This document shows positions 43,800 through 55,568 of a stretch of DNA of 64,000 bases, piece after piece. Below the pieces are notes generated by a model that was given only the letters and a program-made list of their open reading frames with translations, did no database searches and had not been told where the DNA came from. How positions within the stretch are numbered: position 1 is the stretch's first letter; every line of letters starts with the position of its first letter. Source of the stretch: Atriophallophorus winterbourni (taxonomy: Eukaryota > Platyhelminthes > Trematoda > Plagiorchiida > Microphallidae); the NCBI GenBank assembly GCA_013407085.1, contig JACCGJ010010771.1:1-64000 (forward strand). Direction: 5' to 3'. Both the position numbers and the translations under genes were made by a program.

Positions 43800-45610
43800 A
43801 AATAATATCTGTTGAATATATAACATAAATCTAGTGAATAATGCATTTTAAAACCATACTATATTCTAGAATTACATTTCGTAAATAATCTACGCCAAGT
43901 AAATGTACTGTCAGATTAGACAATGACACTTCAGTTATCCTGAATAAATCAAAAAAATAAAATTAGAAGTGTTAGAACTCAGAAACAAACTAGCAATATG
44001 CAATTCCACCTATGATTGTCTGAAACCTCCTTTGTCACTCATGAACCCTGATTTAGGATCCAAGCTAATAAATTTATAGAAAACATGTGCACAGAAATAT
44101 TTCATAAAGAATCTTGTTCAAAGAATGTTATCATATTTAACGTTGTGGATAATTACCCTCTAAACGATTTTAAAAAAGTTTCTCTTCAATATGTGGCATT
44201 CCAATAGAATGTTTCACTTTAGTAAAAACAAAATTGAATAACAGATAGTTTCATTAAAATTCTCAGATAATAGTTCTGCACCCTATTTACATAATAGTAA
44301 ACAACCTTTGTACAAGTATATCAAGGTTCTCCAATGTGTTCATGAAACCCAACTTGACGCCCATGCAACGGAAATTCGACTATTTATTCCTCGATAAGTA
44401 AAGTTACCTCAGATAAAAATGAACAGATGCAATGTGATTCTTTAATCGAAACTAACTCTAATAATTTCCAAACTTCATCACCTACACCTGATAATCGTGG
44501 TGAGTAAAACACAGCCATTGCCTCTACTCTCGCCTCGTTTACCCAAAATTAGACAAACAAAAACCCTTCTTTCAAATCCTGCTACGTTCAACGAGGCAGT
44601 AATCAGACAATCTTACCGACAACTTATGAACACAACTAATGATATGAGAAGTTCACATAGTCTCGATCATCATATGAAAACTTATTTTAGTTTCCTAACA
44701 AATAACCACCCACCATATGAGCAAACATTTCACCATTAACCAGCTCCTCCTTTACCTTTTTGTAATGTTCAACCGTATTATAATACAACAAACATTAAAG
44801 AATATCCTCCTTATTAAAACCATTATATACCCCAACCTTTATTTTATAATACATACGTATCTCACTCCACTTATTAATCATAAGTTAATCTTAATACTAT
44901 TATTTATATGAACTGAATTTTGGGTGTAGAAAATTGTCTAATGCACCCATGACAAATTTTTTAACTTTAGACCTCGGTGTTGTTGGTATTCTTGTTATGA
45001 ATGCCAGAACAATTTTACCTAAAATTAGTATACTAGAATCTCACCTTTCTTTCAAATCTGTAGACATGGTTCTCATAACTAAATCATATACAAAAACTCT
45101 TGCCAAAGCTTAGCATTGCTCAGAAAGATCTTCGGCAGTTTCACAAAGCAGATACTCCCGCTGATAATTAACACCTATATTAGACCAACAATGGAGTACG
45201 CTGTTCAAGCATGGTCCACATGGTTACAGAAGGACATGACCTTGATGCAACGCGTATACCACCGCGCTACAAAACTGGTGACCGGGTTATATAACCGGCC
45301 ATACGAGGAGAGGATTGAAACTCTGAACCTCATTGACTTTTCGTACCGTCGTCTCAGGGGTGACTTGATCCTGCTGTTCAACATTATGCATACAGTGGAT
45401 CGCCCAATTGAACACCTGTTTCATCGACAAGAAGCACGTGGTAGCAGATCGCATGGCTACAAGTTAATTATTCCACACTTCCGATCAAATTGTCGAAGTT
45501 TTTTCTTTGCTGTCCGAGTTTGTTTTATATGGAACTCTCCGCCCCCACATATCATTTGCGCATCAAGCCGGAACTTGTTCAAGCTGAACTTGACAAGTAT
45601 ATGTTGACCA
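43800..45610 (+). mobile_element. Family E (CR1-like LINE) relic: ORF1, endonuclease start, RT C-terminus
   Basis: ORF1 remnant at about 43905-44200 has FIENMCTEIFHKESCSKNVI, parallel to the copy at 41600-42325. An endonuclease start is at about 44995-45110 (MNARTILPKISILESHLSFK, then VDMVLITKSYTKT). The sequence then jumps to the RT C-terminus at 45116-45604 (IRPTMEYAVQAWSTWLQKDM, YHRATKLVTGLYNRPYEERI, NLIDFSYRRLRGDLILLFNI). Most of the endonuclease and the RT catalytic core are missing. Confidence 0.7.
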
Positions 45611-47396
45611 AATCCAACCTCGCATCTGAATACGAGTGCTGACTTTCCATATTGATAAAACATTTGTGTTGTTTTTATGCATTCCCTACATTTTTAATTT
45701 GTGGTTATTGTAAAGTATTTGCTTTTTGGACCATTAAAACTTTGAATTACCTCGAATTAATTCTGATTTGAGTAAACAGGTGCAAACACGAAAATATTCT
45801 ACTGAACACTACCTTTTTTTGAAAATTGGCCTAGTCATTGGTCACAGAATTTCTCTTGTTAATGATTTTAAAGAAAACAAATGTTCACTTGGAGCGTATT
45901 CGAATTTTTGGGGGCGTCGAATCACGTATCATAATCAACCCGTGTATTTAGCGTCAAAATAATATATAAAGCTGAAATGTAATACTTTTTGAGAATTATG
46001 TAACTTGAAAAACGAAATACTTAAAAATATATTCCTGAATATATAACCCGAAAAGTGGTGACAAAAAGCAGCATTTAGACCGAGTGGGTAAGTAATTCGT
46101 GTGCAAGTGATTCAGCTTACAGTAAAAATTTTAAAACAGAATACGCATTGATTTCGCACCCATTAGGCTATGTCGCGCAATTTCTTGTATTTTCGCGAGT
46201 TCATATCAAAAGAAGCATATATTTAGCTTGAAAAAGACATTATGCTCCAACTGTTTTTGAAGATACTTTTATCCTTTTACTTTCCTGGGATATTCTCCCC
46301 TGAAGTCTTTCATGCAATCCGATATTCCCCGCTATGCAGCAACAAATTGCATTCACAGATTTTCTTGCACAAAACGTACTTCAACCGCTAGCTGATTAGC
46401 TTCATCTACCCGAGCCAAATGCTTTTGAATCGTTACTCAACAACATTCACCCGTTTTCGAAGGAAAATTTTAAAGAGGCAATCGTTATTTTTGTTTGGCA
46501 CATTTCAGAAGTACGTATCGCAGAATAATGCTATATTGTGCCATTGTGTTATGTTGACTGGTTGTATAAAGCCATGAATTAGCGAAAAAACAACTAGCAT
46601 TTTAGCGGAAAGATGCTAATATATTTCGGTCAGGTTTCTCGCACGTGAATTTCTCCGAATGAATTGCCATGCGTTCGATTCAACACTAATGGACTTTTTA
46701 GTTCAGGGGCTACTGACGAGTAGCCAATATTTTCGAAATCATCAAAAACGTGTCTAAATTATTAGGACCGAACTCTTTTGAACTAATTTTTGTTTTTCGA
46801 AGATATAAGGATACAGATTGTGAGTTTGATCAAGTGAAACACGTTTGCAGGAAATACCATGTCCTTTAAATGTATTTTTAAATCATGTGAAAATAATTGT
46901 TGCTTATTATTTCTCATAAAAAACAAGAATCTCAATGATCATTTTCATCATTTGTGTCGATCATCATCAAATTGCACCAAGCTAATAATATAGAATAATG
47001 TGTTAGAAGAATCGATGCAAATGCACACAGTACAGCATTAATTCTGCATGAAAATCCGCAATGGCCATGTAATAGACAAGTGTACAATGATCTAATGCGA
47101 AAAAATTCATGTCAATCATCTTCCAATTTATTGTGGTTCAGCTCACATATAAGCACCGTGGAAGACTATTTTAAACGAAGCAGGCGAATTGTCAAGGTTT
47201 GTGTAGCGAACAATTGATGTAAATGTTTTTCCAAAGTGAATATGTATATGCTCCTCGACATTCTCATGAAATCAGGCTATTGAAATCAGCCAGTATGTTA
47301 AAATTCATAAGTTTCAACTGCTTTCTTAACAATTGGCCATAGGGTAATTTTCAAATCCCATCTAAAATTCCGTTTTACTGTCACAATACATGAATG
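45611..47396. other. AT-rich region without recognised features
   Basis: This 1.8-kb stretch has no supported gene; no family-like frame was found on either strand. Confidence 0.4.
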
Positions 47397-49285
47397 TTGT
47401 TGTTGGCCTCCTTCGGTCGATGTCGACTATGGATTTACATTACAATCGCATGAATGTACAAGTTCTACATGTTTTTGAATGACTAAGCACTCCGTTTCGA
47501 AGGGAACAATCTCTCCCACACCGCTGGCAACGTTAGTCAGAACTCGGTTGTATTGCATCAGTTGCAAGTCGGCGGCGAGATCTGCCTTCAGCAGCCAAGA
47601 GCTGTATCTGATCGTCCCAAACTTGCAGACGACGCTTTACACAATGCCTACAATGTGAGCGGTCAAAAGCAAGTTCTTCCCAACTCGTCGGGTCAATGCC
47701 AAGAGCTTTCATATCTCTTTTGCAAACGTCTTTGTACCGCAAGTGCGGTCTGTCTAATGGTCGACTTCCTAATTGCAACTGACCATAGAGTAGATCTTTC
47801 GGAATACGACCATTTTCCATTCTGTAGACATGACCAAGCTAAAGCAGGTGGCGCTGTTTCAATAGTGTGAACATGCTCTGTATAACAGCTTTTAAAAGCA
47901 CTTCAGCATTAGTCACTCTGTCCATCAACGATATGTTCAAGATACGACGGATGCTTCGTAGATGGAGAGCATTCAGCTGCCGTTCGTGTCTCGCGTGGAT
48001 GGTCCATGTTTTAAAGACATACAGTAAATCATTTATTACGCACGCGCTGTACACCATCATCTTTGTCTTTACAGTCAGCTTGCGGTTACCTCAAACATTT
48101 TATTCAGTGTGGTCGAATTGATAGTATCGCTGAAAATTCGTGTACTCGAATAAAGCCATTTTTCTTCTTCTTCTTCTTCTTCTTCTTCTTCTTCTTCTTC
48201 TTCTATCTTTGTCTTTACAGTCAGCTTGCTGTTACCTCAAACACGAGAGTTCAATTGGGACAAAATAAAAGCTGCTCTGTCAATCCGCTGATCAATCTCC
48301 GTGTCTAGCGGGAGGTTATCCGCAATGGTTGAACCAAGATATGTGAAATGATGCACTGATTCAAGCTGACAGTTTGAAACAGTGTTGACGGGAGGCGATG
48401 CAGTCCTTTGACCAATGACTTTTATCTTGCTCATGCTGATTGTTAGACAATGTCGAAGAAAAACAGTTCATTAGCTTCTGAGCTAAAACTGTTAAAAAGG
48501 ACTGAGCCATTCATGCCTGAGTGGAACGAAATAACGAGTTTGCGCAGCCTCGGGGTACAGCCTATCAAATCGAGCGTTTTGAGAAGCTCTCCCTGCTAAG
48601 GTAGACGAATGCCTTCGTTAAATCAATAAAAGCAGCGTATAATGGCATACGCTGTTCCCGACACTTTTCTTGAAGTTGTCTCAGGGAGAACATCATGTCA
48701 ACGGTTGATCTTCCCTTGCGGAAGCTACATTGTGATTCGGAGTAAATTCTATCAGCTAAAACTTGCAGACTTTAGCAAAAAGTTGCCCATAAAATTCAGA
48801 AGGGAGATTCCTCTGTAATTGTTGCAGTCGCCTCTATCTCCTTTATTCTTAAATAGGGTGATGATCTTTGTGTCTCGCATCTCCTGTGGGACACACTCCT
48901 CCTGCCAGCACTGAAGAACGAAATGTTGAAGTTGTTGTAATAATGCTGCTCTACAGCATTTAATGAGCTCAGGTGGAATTTTCGTCGTCACCAGGGGCGT
49001 TTCCATTCGCTAAGCGGTCTATTGTCTTATTGAGCTCATCAAGACTAGAGGGAGTATCTAGATATTCAATAGTCGGCAACAGCTGGACATTTTCAAGTAC
49101 ATGCGGTAAAACAGTACTGTCCCTATAGTAGAGAGAGGAGAAGTGCTCTACCCATCTTTCCACCTGCTGAGTTTTGTCCACAATCGGGTCACCAGATGCA
49201 GACTTAATTGGGGCCGTTTTAAGTTTGTTTGGACCAATGGCTCTCTTGATCATATCATACATACCGTGAAAATACCAACGGAATA
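47397..49285 (-). mobile_element. RTE-like LINE (family B) copy 2, degraded
   Basis: The minus strand follows B copy 1 from about 49262 (MYDMIKRAIGPNKLKTAPIK, PTIEYLDTPSSLDELN) through FKNKGDRGDCNNYRGISLLN at about 48850. The RT then has a large internal deletion that removes the FADD region, and resumes at 48434 with QLESVHHFTYLGSTIADNLP. The C-terminus follows (ETWTIHARHERQLNALHLRS, MENGRIPKDLLYGQLQLGSR). The tail is CATCGACCGAAGGAGGCC plus (CAA)n at 47397-47430. It contains a 108-base insertion flanked by a 38-base duplication (48059-48242). Stops and frameshifts are present. Confidence 0.8.
48097..48204. repeat. Short insertion with (TTC)n tail, flanked by 38-bp direct duplication
   Basis: The insert begins ATTTTATTCAGTGTGGTCG and ends in about fourteen TTC units. 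The flanks 48059-48096 and 48205-48242 are the same B sequence (ATCTTTGTCTTTACAGTCAG onward), with one difference. B copy 1 has that sequence only once. It is best read as a small retro-insertion with an unusually long target duplication. Confidence 0.65.
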
Positions 49286-49625
49286 TTCATTTTAACCTAG
49301 GTTGCTCATCCCAGGATTGCATACACAGACTTTAGTTGTCAATTTTTATCCTCGATTGTAAATAGTATCATCAATGTAGGCTGCATGAATGCGCCCGGCG
49401 GAATATACAGTATCAATCAATTTTAATCAATGCTCACGTAATCGAATTTAACGAGAAACAGTATTAGTCAAAGAAAATAAATTGCAAAAACCAATGTGTA
49501 ATTTTATTGCTTTCAAAGGTGTCTTCTATACTGAAAGTTGCAACGTGACCCAATAAATAATCTGTAAAATAGGTGAGGAAGCTGCACTTTTTATCTGCAT
49601 TCATCTTCCGTTCGCCTAAAATTAA
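49286..49625. other. no recognised feature
   Basis: Spacer between two B copies, AT-rich. Confidence 0.3.
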
Positions 49626-50403
49626 GCAATTCTTCACAATTGTTTTTGTTGACCTACTTTCGTCGATGTCCACCATGGATGTACTTCTTCAGCGCATAAT
49701 TGTTTAATGCATCGCAGCATTTTAAATGACTAAACAGTCCGATACGAGAGGGAATATCTCTCCCGCAGCGCTCAGGCGATTGGCATTACTCAGTATATCG
49801 GCGTCAGATGCACGCAGGATGCATGATCGACGTTCAGCAGACAAGCGCTGTATCTGTTTTTCCCCGGATTGGAAAAGACGCTTACACAGAGCCTTTAAAG
49901 TGAGCGGTCAAGAGCCAGTTCTTCTTTAAAGAAATGGTCGATGTCAAGAGCTTTCATGTCTCTTTTGCGAATGTTTTTATACCAAAAGTGCGGTCTTCCC
50001 AAAGGTTGAATTCTTTACTTCAACTCAATATGGATTAGCCCGTATGAAATACGAATATTTTCTACTCCGTACACATTGCCCAGTCAGAGTAAACGCGATG
50101 TCATAGTAAGGTGAACGTGGTCTATATATAAGGTTTGGTAAGTACATCAGCATTCATTGATTTGATCATTCAATATTAATTCAGTTTATCGCAGGTGCTC
50201 TGTATCTTTTCGTATCTTTCGTGGATGATGCAAGTTACACTGCTGTACAGTAAGGCATTTAGTACACACGCGCTGTATATCAGGATCTCTGTCTTGACAG
50301 TCAACTTGCGGTTTTCCCAGACAAGAGAGTTCAATCGAAACAAAATGGCAGCTGCTCCACAAATTCGCTTATCGATCGCCGAATCTAGCGAAACGTTATC
50401 CAC

Positions 50404-50671
50404 AACAAAGTTATACTTGTATGCCACTGTTATAAAGGGTTCGTGCTTGAGTGCTTGATCAAGAATCACTTTGTGATTCCGTGTCTGAAAATCGTGGTTT
50501 GTTGTACGAACCCTATATAACAGTGGCATACAAGTATAACTTTGTTTACCAGTTTACCACTGTTTCAAGGCTCACTGAACATCATCTTACTGTCTCCACC
50601 TGACGACGGCAAACAGCCAGAAACCGGTAGTGGAGTGTAAGGGATGGGGATGTGAGCAACACATTACTTTG
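50404..50671 (+). mobile_element. Family G: hammerhead-bearing insertion with 9-bp target duplication
   Basis: GTTATCCAC at 50395-50403 and 50672-50680 flank a 268-base insert within B copy 3. It has two parts. A long imperfect palindrome has 40-base arms (about 50404-50443 and 50504-50543) differing at one base. A complete hammerhead-like stem-loop follows at 50586-50641. No protein is encoded. The flanking duplication shows that it moved as a unit. Confidence 0.75.
50586..50641 (+). ncRNA. Candidate minimal type I hammerhead ribozyme
   Basis: The outer stem is CTTAC (50586-50590) with GTAAG (50637-50641). An internal loop follows, then stem I CTCCAC (50594-50599) with GTGGAG (50630-50635). 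The core is CTGACGA (50600-50606), which fits CUGANGA, then stem II GGC/GCC with loop AAACA (50608-50618). The GAAA box is 50620-50623, followed by a very short stem III region CCGG (624-627), then T and A (50628-50629) as the U and H of the cleavage site. Two weak points are a C-A mismatch at the base of stem II and a stem III of only one or two pairs. Short stem III is known for Penelope-type hammerheads. Confidence 0.6.
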
Positions 50672-51470
50672 GTTATCCACCACGTTTGAACAAGATATGT
50701 GAAATGATTGACAGGTACAAGCTGACCGTTGTCACAATTGAAGATGGGTGGCGATACAGTCTCTTGACCACAGTATTTGACTTCGCTCATGGTGAATTTC
50801 AGTGCATGTATTTGAAACGTATACCATAAATGAATGGAGGTGTTTACGGAAGTTAGCAAACTGGTTAGCACATCCTGCAACTTGGAAGCAGCCTATAAGA
50901 TCAAGCGTTTTGAAAACAATCTTTCTGCTAATATAGTAAAATGTTCTTGTCAGATCAGCGAAAATAGCGCATAATGACATAAGCTCTTACAATAATTTTC
51001 TTGAAATTGTTTTAGGGAGAGATTCAAGTCTACAGTTGATCCTCACCTGTTAGCTAATACTTGGAGCCGCATTTGCAAAACTTAAGCGAACAATTTGCCT
51101 ACAGCATACAGAATGGAGATCCCGCTGTAATTGTTGCAGGCGCCTCAATCAACATTATACTCAAAACGCGTGATGATATTGGTGTCTGACACCTCTTGTG
51201 GAACACAATCTTCCCGAGTGAACCAATGAAGATATTAATGAAGTTTTGGCATTAAATCTGTTCTACAGCATTTGATGAGCACATGTGGAATTCCGTCATC
51301 ACTAAGGAACTTTCTGCTTGCTAAGACGTCGAGTGCTCTGGTGAGCTCATCAAGAGTAGGGGGCATCAAAGTAATTAATGGTTGGTAAGCGCTCAACATT
51401 TTCATGTGCATGTGGTAAATCCGTGTTGTCCTTAAGATAGAGAGACATTGTCGACTTCTCTCTCCATCTG

Positions 51471-51700
51471 AGGGTGCATCTATAAGTTCATTATTCTATA
51501 AGTTACGATTAGATCAAATCGAACCCATCTGCGAATCAGTGTATCCAAATTAACATGAAAGAGTCTATCCTTATATGGTATCTTGCAGAGACAGCAAACC
51601 ATTTTAGTTGCTCTGTGATAAATCCTCTCGAGCAGCTTGATATCCTTTTGTAGCCATGGTGCCCAAGCTTGCACTGAGTAATCCATCACTAGGTAAATAT
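51471..51700 (-). mobile_element. Family E-like LINE RT C-terminal fragment
   Basis: The minus strand gives MMDYSVQAWAPWLQKDIKLL, then YHRATKMVCCLCKIPYKDRL, parallel to 45180-45320. This is an isolated fragment. It abuts the end of B copy 3. Confidence 0.6.
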
Positions 51701-51799
51701 ACGTATTTATGAGCTGTTGTATTATGTTGTTAGCATCCCATCATACGTCATTGCATTTTAAAAATAGCTTTTTAAAATGTGGTCACGTTCATAATTTAA

Positions 51800-51935
51800 A
51801 GTAATTTATATGCGATAGGTTGGAGCAGTTTTGCGTACCGTCTCAATTCTGACACAGAAGCTGTGTCATACACAATGTCATAATCAGGACGAGGAGCATG
51901 ACGAAGTATCATTCACACAACACGTCTGTTTTAAG
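51800..51935 (+). repeat. Family M fragment
   Basis: GGTTGGAGCAGTTTTG and GACACAGAAGCTGTGTCAT align with M. The hairpin is partly changed. Confidence 0.4.
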
Positions 51936-51945
51936 ACTTACCGCT

Positions 51946-53057
51946 GATTATTCTTTTGTAAGCCGTGTGTCTCAGTTCCCGTATCTATGACCAGAATCAG
52001 TTATCGATTTGCATAATACCCTGTGCATTGAAACCAATGCGATTCGAATGAACAAGGCCGAGTTCAGGTCACACTGTTAATCGCTTCCATAAAAGTCCGA
52101 ACTAACTGGGTAAACGGTAATCTGATTCGAGGAAAATTGTGTAATTAAATATTCAGTATAGGACGAATATTAGCTACTTTATGTCGCATCACTGCCACAT
52201 CCACCTTATTGATCGCAAATTGACTTGTCTTGGCGAATTCGACGGCTTCGACATGCGGTTTACTATCCTGTCGTGACTGTCAAACTTGGTTGAACGAAGC
52301 ATGTTTGCCAGAAGTGAAACATTTCCCAAAAACGGATATAACCAACTGAAGGAAAAATTCATTCCATTATGAATACGCGACCACTCCCAAGCATATTCCT
52401 ATCAATTTTTGACTATTAGTTTTAAGATTTTAAATTAGATAACGTTTTACTCAATCTATTTTGTTGCTTAAGTATGCCTTAAATGCAGCACATCAAATAG
52501 GGTCTGTGCTCATTTATCATTGCTTCGCAGCATTACTGTGAACTCATAATTGCGATGAGCAGCATAATTTTAATACTATTTATAATTGACGATGATAAAA
52601 TACGACTTTATTAAAATGATGTTTAGATAACCATGGTGGATTTTCTTAAACTCGGTTTGTACAATATTTTGCTTCGTCTACCAGCGAAATATACGTTGCT
52701 ACGTCTTAGTAAAACTGGTGTGCTCTGCTAAAATTTAGTTTTTTCAGACGGTCACTTGTTCATAATTTTCCGGGCTCTACCAAGCACCTGAGATTATAAG
52801 TAAGATTTATTAAAACTTTCATCTGCAAACGCTCACTCGTGAACTTCTGACAGCCATCGTATCGATGAGATGCACACATCTAGATTTGAAAATGCTCTGC
52901 GCCTTAATGATTTTCCATGCGCGATTAATCATACCGTCGAGTTCATGTGAACACGCAACTCTCAGCAAAAAACCAGTCAACAAGGATGAGTCATTTTGCC
53001 TTCTGATTATGAAATTACTCTCAAATAAATCTAAGTAAAGCATGTTTCATTTTAATC
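51946..53057. repeat. 1.1-kb repeated segment, copy 1
   Basis: It aligns throughout with 55569-56714, in the same orientation. It contains an M fragment (52290-52370) and no open frame with resemblance. It is AT-rich. The origin is unknown: either a segmental duplication 3.6 kb apart or an undescribed interspersed element. Confidence 0.75.
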
Positions 53058-53234
53058 CCCTAGTATCCAGTTATGAATCAATAAAATTTAAAATTATGCA
53101 GCCGAAACAGAAACGAAGATAGTTTTTCAGTAAATATTTTCGCACATGCGCTTAATAAAAATATGTACCTCATAGTTGTGGCGTTTTCACAATCATTTGA
53201 CAACGCACGTTTTATATATCATCTCACAATCCGT

Positions 53235-53360
53235 CCTACTCCTGGACACACGCGTGATCCACTTTCACCTGGCGTAACTGCTTATTGTGTCACGAGAAAG
53301 GGCGATGTCGAGTGGTTAACGCCTCAAAACCAGCTCTCTTCGGACAGGTATACCTCATTA
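53235..53360 (+). repeat. Element N fragment
   Basis: CACCTGGCGTAACTGCTTAT followed by ACGCCTCAAAACCAGC aligns with 12015-12100. The 106-codon open frame around it (53163-53483) is probably an accident of this repeat. Confidence 0.45.
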
Positions 53361-53709
53361 ATCCATGAAAACGGACCTGCTATGGTGATAAAAACATCGA
53401 TTACAAATATACACTGCATTTTCTTTGTAAAAAGTCGAGAAAAAAGCTTCAGGAATCAACCTGGATTAAAAACCTGGAATTAGAATGTCTACGCGATTTT
53501 GTCTATGCAAAAATCAAAATCATTCATGGTTTAAATGCATCAAAACTACAGTTTCTTTCTTCCCATGATGTACTGGAGAGAGACCAATAGCAGCATGGGT
53601 AACAGCTTCTCCTCTTTAATGAATTACTTCGTCATGCATTTCAGGGCACCAACAAAGGATGAACTGTATTTTAATTCTGTGGATAACACCATAAGAAGCG
53701 GATAAAGGT
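53361..53709. other. no recognised feature
   Basis: No coding or repeat signal. Confidence 0.3.
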
Positions 53710-54330
53710 TAAAATCTATTGCATTTCCATCACACACACCCCACGACCTGTTTGGTACAGATGTACTAATCAGGTATGGACCGTGATATCAGGATCCGCA
53801 ACCGTATGAAACAGTAGAACATTATAAATCAGGTTGCGCTTGTATGCCAGTGTTATATGAGGTTGGTACAAACAACTAGTTCAATCACAAATGCACAAAA
53901 ACGTGTAGATATTGTTTAAACACATGATCGTGATCACAAATTCAAGTTGCATGTATTTCCATCACACACTCCCCAATTCAGGTTTCGAGCGGTTTGCACT
54001 CTTGAGGTAGAGACAGTTAGATCGTGATTCGCTAGTGCTTTAACCAGTCGAATAATGGAAAAATATTTGCGCTTGTATGCCACTGTTCGATAAGATTAGT
54101 ACCACAAACCTGTTTAAACTCATGTGTCCGAAATATGTGGATAAGTTTTAAACTGATGATCCTGAAAACAAATTATCACTTGCAGGCATTTCAATCACAC
54201 ACTCCCCGCGTCCGGTTTCGTGGTGTTTGCACACATGAGGTTGGATCAATTAATTGGGATCTGATTATGTTTGAGGCACAGGAATGATGGAAAACAAGTT
54301 GGGCTTCTATGTAACTGTTGTATAAGGATA
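53710..54330 (-). repeat. Tandem array of about three hammerhead-like units (family G, subfamily 2)
   Basis: Three minus-strand units, about 235 bases apart, each carry the same TCACACACTCCCC-type block, a GAAA-containing hammerhead-like core (53963-54017, 54195-54245, partial 53728-53760) and a GCTTGTATGCCACTGTT-type segment (53830s, 54070s, 54305s). Core bases have decayed (CTCAAGA and CTCATGT where CTGATGA is expected). Tandem, unit-length arrays with one hammerhead each are known from schistosome satellites and retrozymes. Confidence 0.6.
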
Positions 54331-54344
54331 ACTGATGCTATTTG

Positions 54345-54600
54345 CTTTATCACACGACGCCGCAGCAGATTTTAATAGTGTACCTTATGATGGTACATGT
54401 CTGAGGTACGGGATATAATAATCCGTTACATCTTGTTTGCTGACGATGTAACCATTATTTTTACTATCACAATGTATCCAATCGCTAATACACTGTTTTT
54501 GTCGACATAGTAATGACTTTCGGTTGAGATTCAACATGAACGAGACTAAAATGCTCATTCACGCTAGACACGAACAACGAAAATATTCAATATTCAGGAT
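54345..54600 (+). pseudogene. Isolated LINE RT fragment with FADD motif
   Basis: LFADDVTIIF is readable near 54450-54480, followed by a weak LRFNMNETKMLIH near 54520-54550. It is too short and degraded to place in a family. Confidence 0.45.
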
Positions 54601-54603
54601 CTT

Positions 54604-55568
54604 AGTTCAGTTCGGTTCAGTTCATTTCAGTTTGCTTATGACGGTAAGTGGTTAACGAGCCAATTGAGCGTCCAGATTTCTTTCGGTGAAATGCCACAGA
54701 AGAGCGTCCACCACTTCAAACAAGGTCTTCACAAATATCTTCTGGCATGAGAGTAATCTGGAATGCAACAGAAAAACTCTTTTCACCAATAGGTGAGGTG
54801 AAAATTTAGTGCGTTCCAAAGACAACATGAGGATCATACCAACTATTCACTTAAGGATAAAAATCAGGAAATAATGAAGACCACACAGAGTCGAGTCCAT
54901 TCTTGAAACCCACTACCGAAGTAGAACAAACAACTTCTTTAGGAAGACGATTCCAGTAATTTACTACCCTTTCACTAAAGAAGTACTTACGAACATTTGA
55001 CCTAACATGTAGCTTGGCCAGTTTTAATTGGTGGTCTCGAGTACCCAGACTTGGCACCAGAGTATGCATTTCATTTGAATGAATAGTACTGAAACCTGTC
55101 ATGATTTTGAACGTTTCAATCAGGTCCCCACGTAGCCGCCTTCTTATTAGTGAGAAAAGATCTAGACTCAGCCATCGTTCCTCATACGTCCTACCTGATT
55201 GCCCAATAGTCATACGAGTAGCTAGGTGTCGAAAACATTGAAGCTTAGCCATATTTCTTTCCAAAAAAGGTGACAATAATTGAATGCAATACGCGAGATG
55301 TGGTCTCGCAAGCGCTCTGTATAATGGTATGAAAACGTCTGAGGACCTGCAGATAAAACTGATCGAAGGTGAAAAAGCTCGCTCCTAGCGCATTGTGCAG
55401 CAGATGCACATGGATCAGCTCATTTAGAGTTCACTGAAACCTCTATACCCAAGTCACGAAGTTTCGGCACCTCATTTATCTCAAGTGTAGCATCTGGTTC
55501 AGCAACCTCTAGCTTCTTAATGACTTTACACAGGAGATAGCTTTTAGTGGAGTCAACTAGTAGATCCC
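54604..55568 (-). mobile_element. Family A (CR1-like LINE) copy 3, 5'-truncated
   Basis: It starts on plus with the complement of the (AACTG)n end (54604-54635) and runs through the 3' UTR and RT C-terminus. A 141-residue frame at 55276-54851 has ATRMTIGQSGRTYEERWLSL, RRRLRGDLIETFKIMTGFST and FFSERVVNYWNRLPKEVVCS, and ends near FYP. Upstream RT remnants to 55568 are out of frame. The 5' end abuts repeated segment copy 2 exactly. Confidence 0.8.

Larger units (their letters stand above)
49626..51470 (-). mobile_element. RTE-like LINE (family B) copy 3, highly degraded
   Basis: A decayed B tail (AATCGATGTCC-like, GACCTACTTTCGTCGATGTC at 49652-49671) starts the copy. Minus-strand fragments such as AAILFRLNSLVWENRKLTVK (about 50280-50340), LMSLCAIFADLTRTF (near 50970) and the PPELIKCCR-type and TLDELT regions up to 51400 follow the order of copy 1. 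Most frames are broken. It is interrupted by a G insertion at 50404-50671. Confidence 0.7.

Noticed and set aside
53163..53483. 106-codon plus-strand frame
   Set aside because: Its central part is an element N fragment also seen near 12.0 kb, so the frame is repeat-derived chance.
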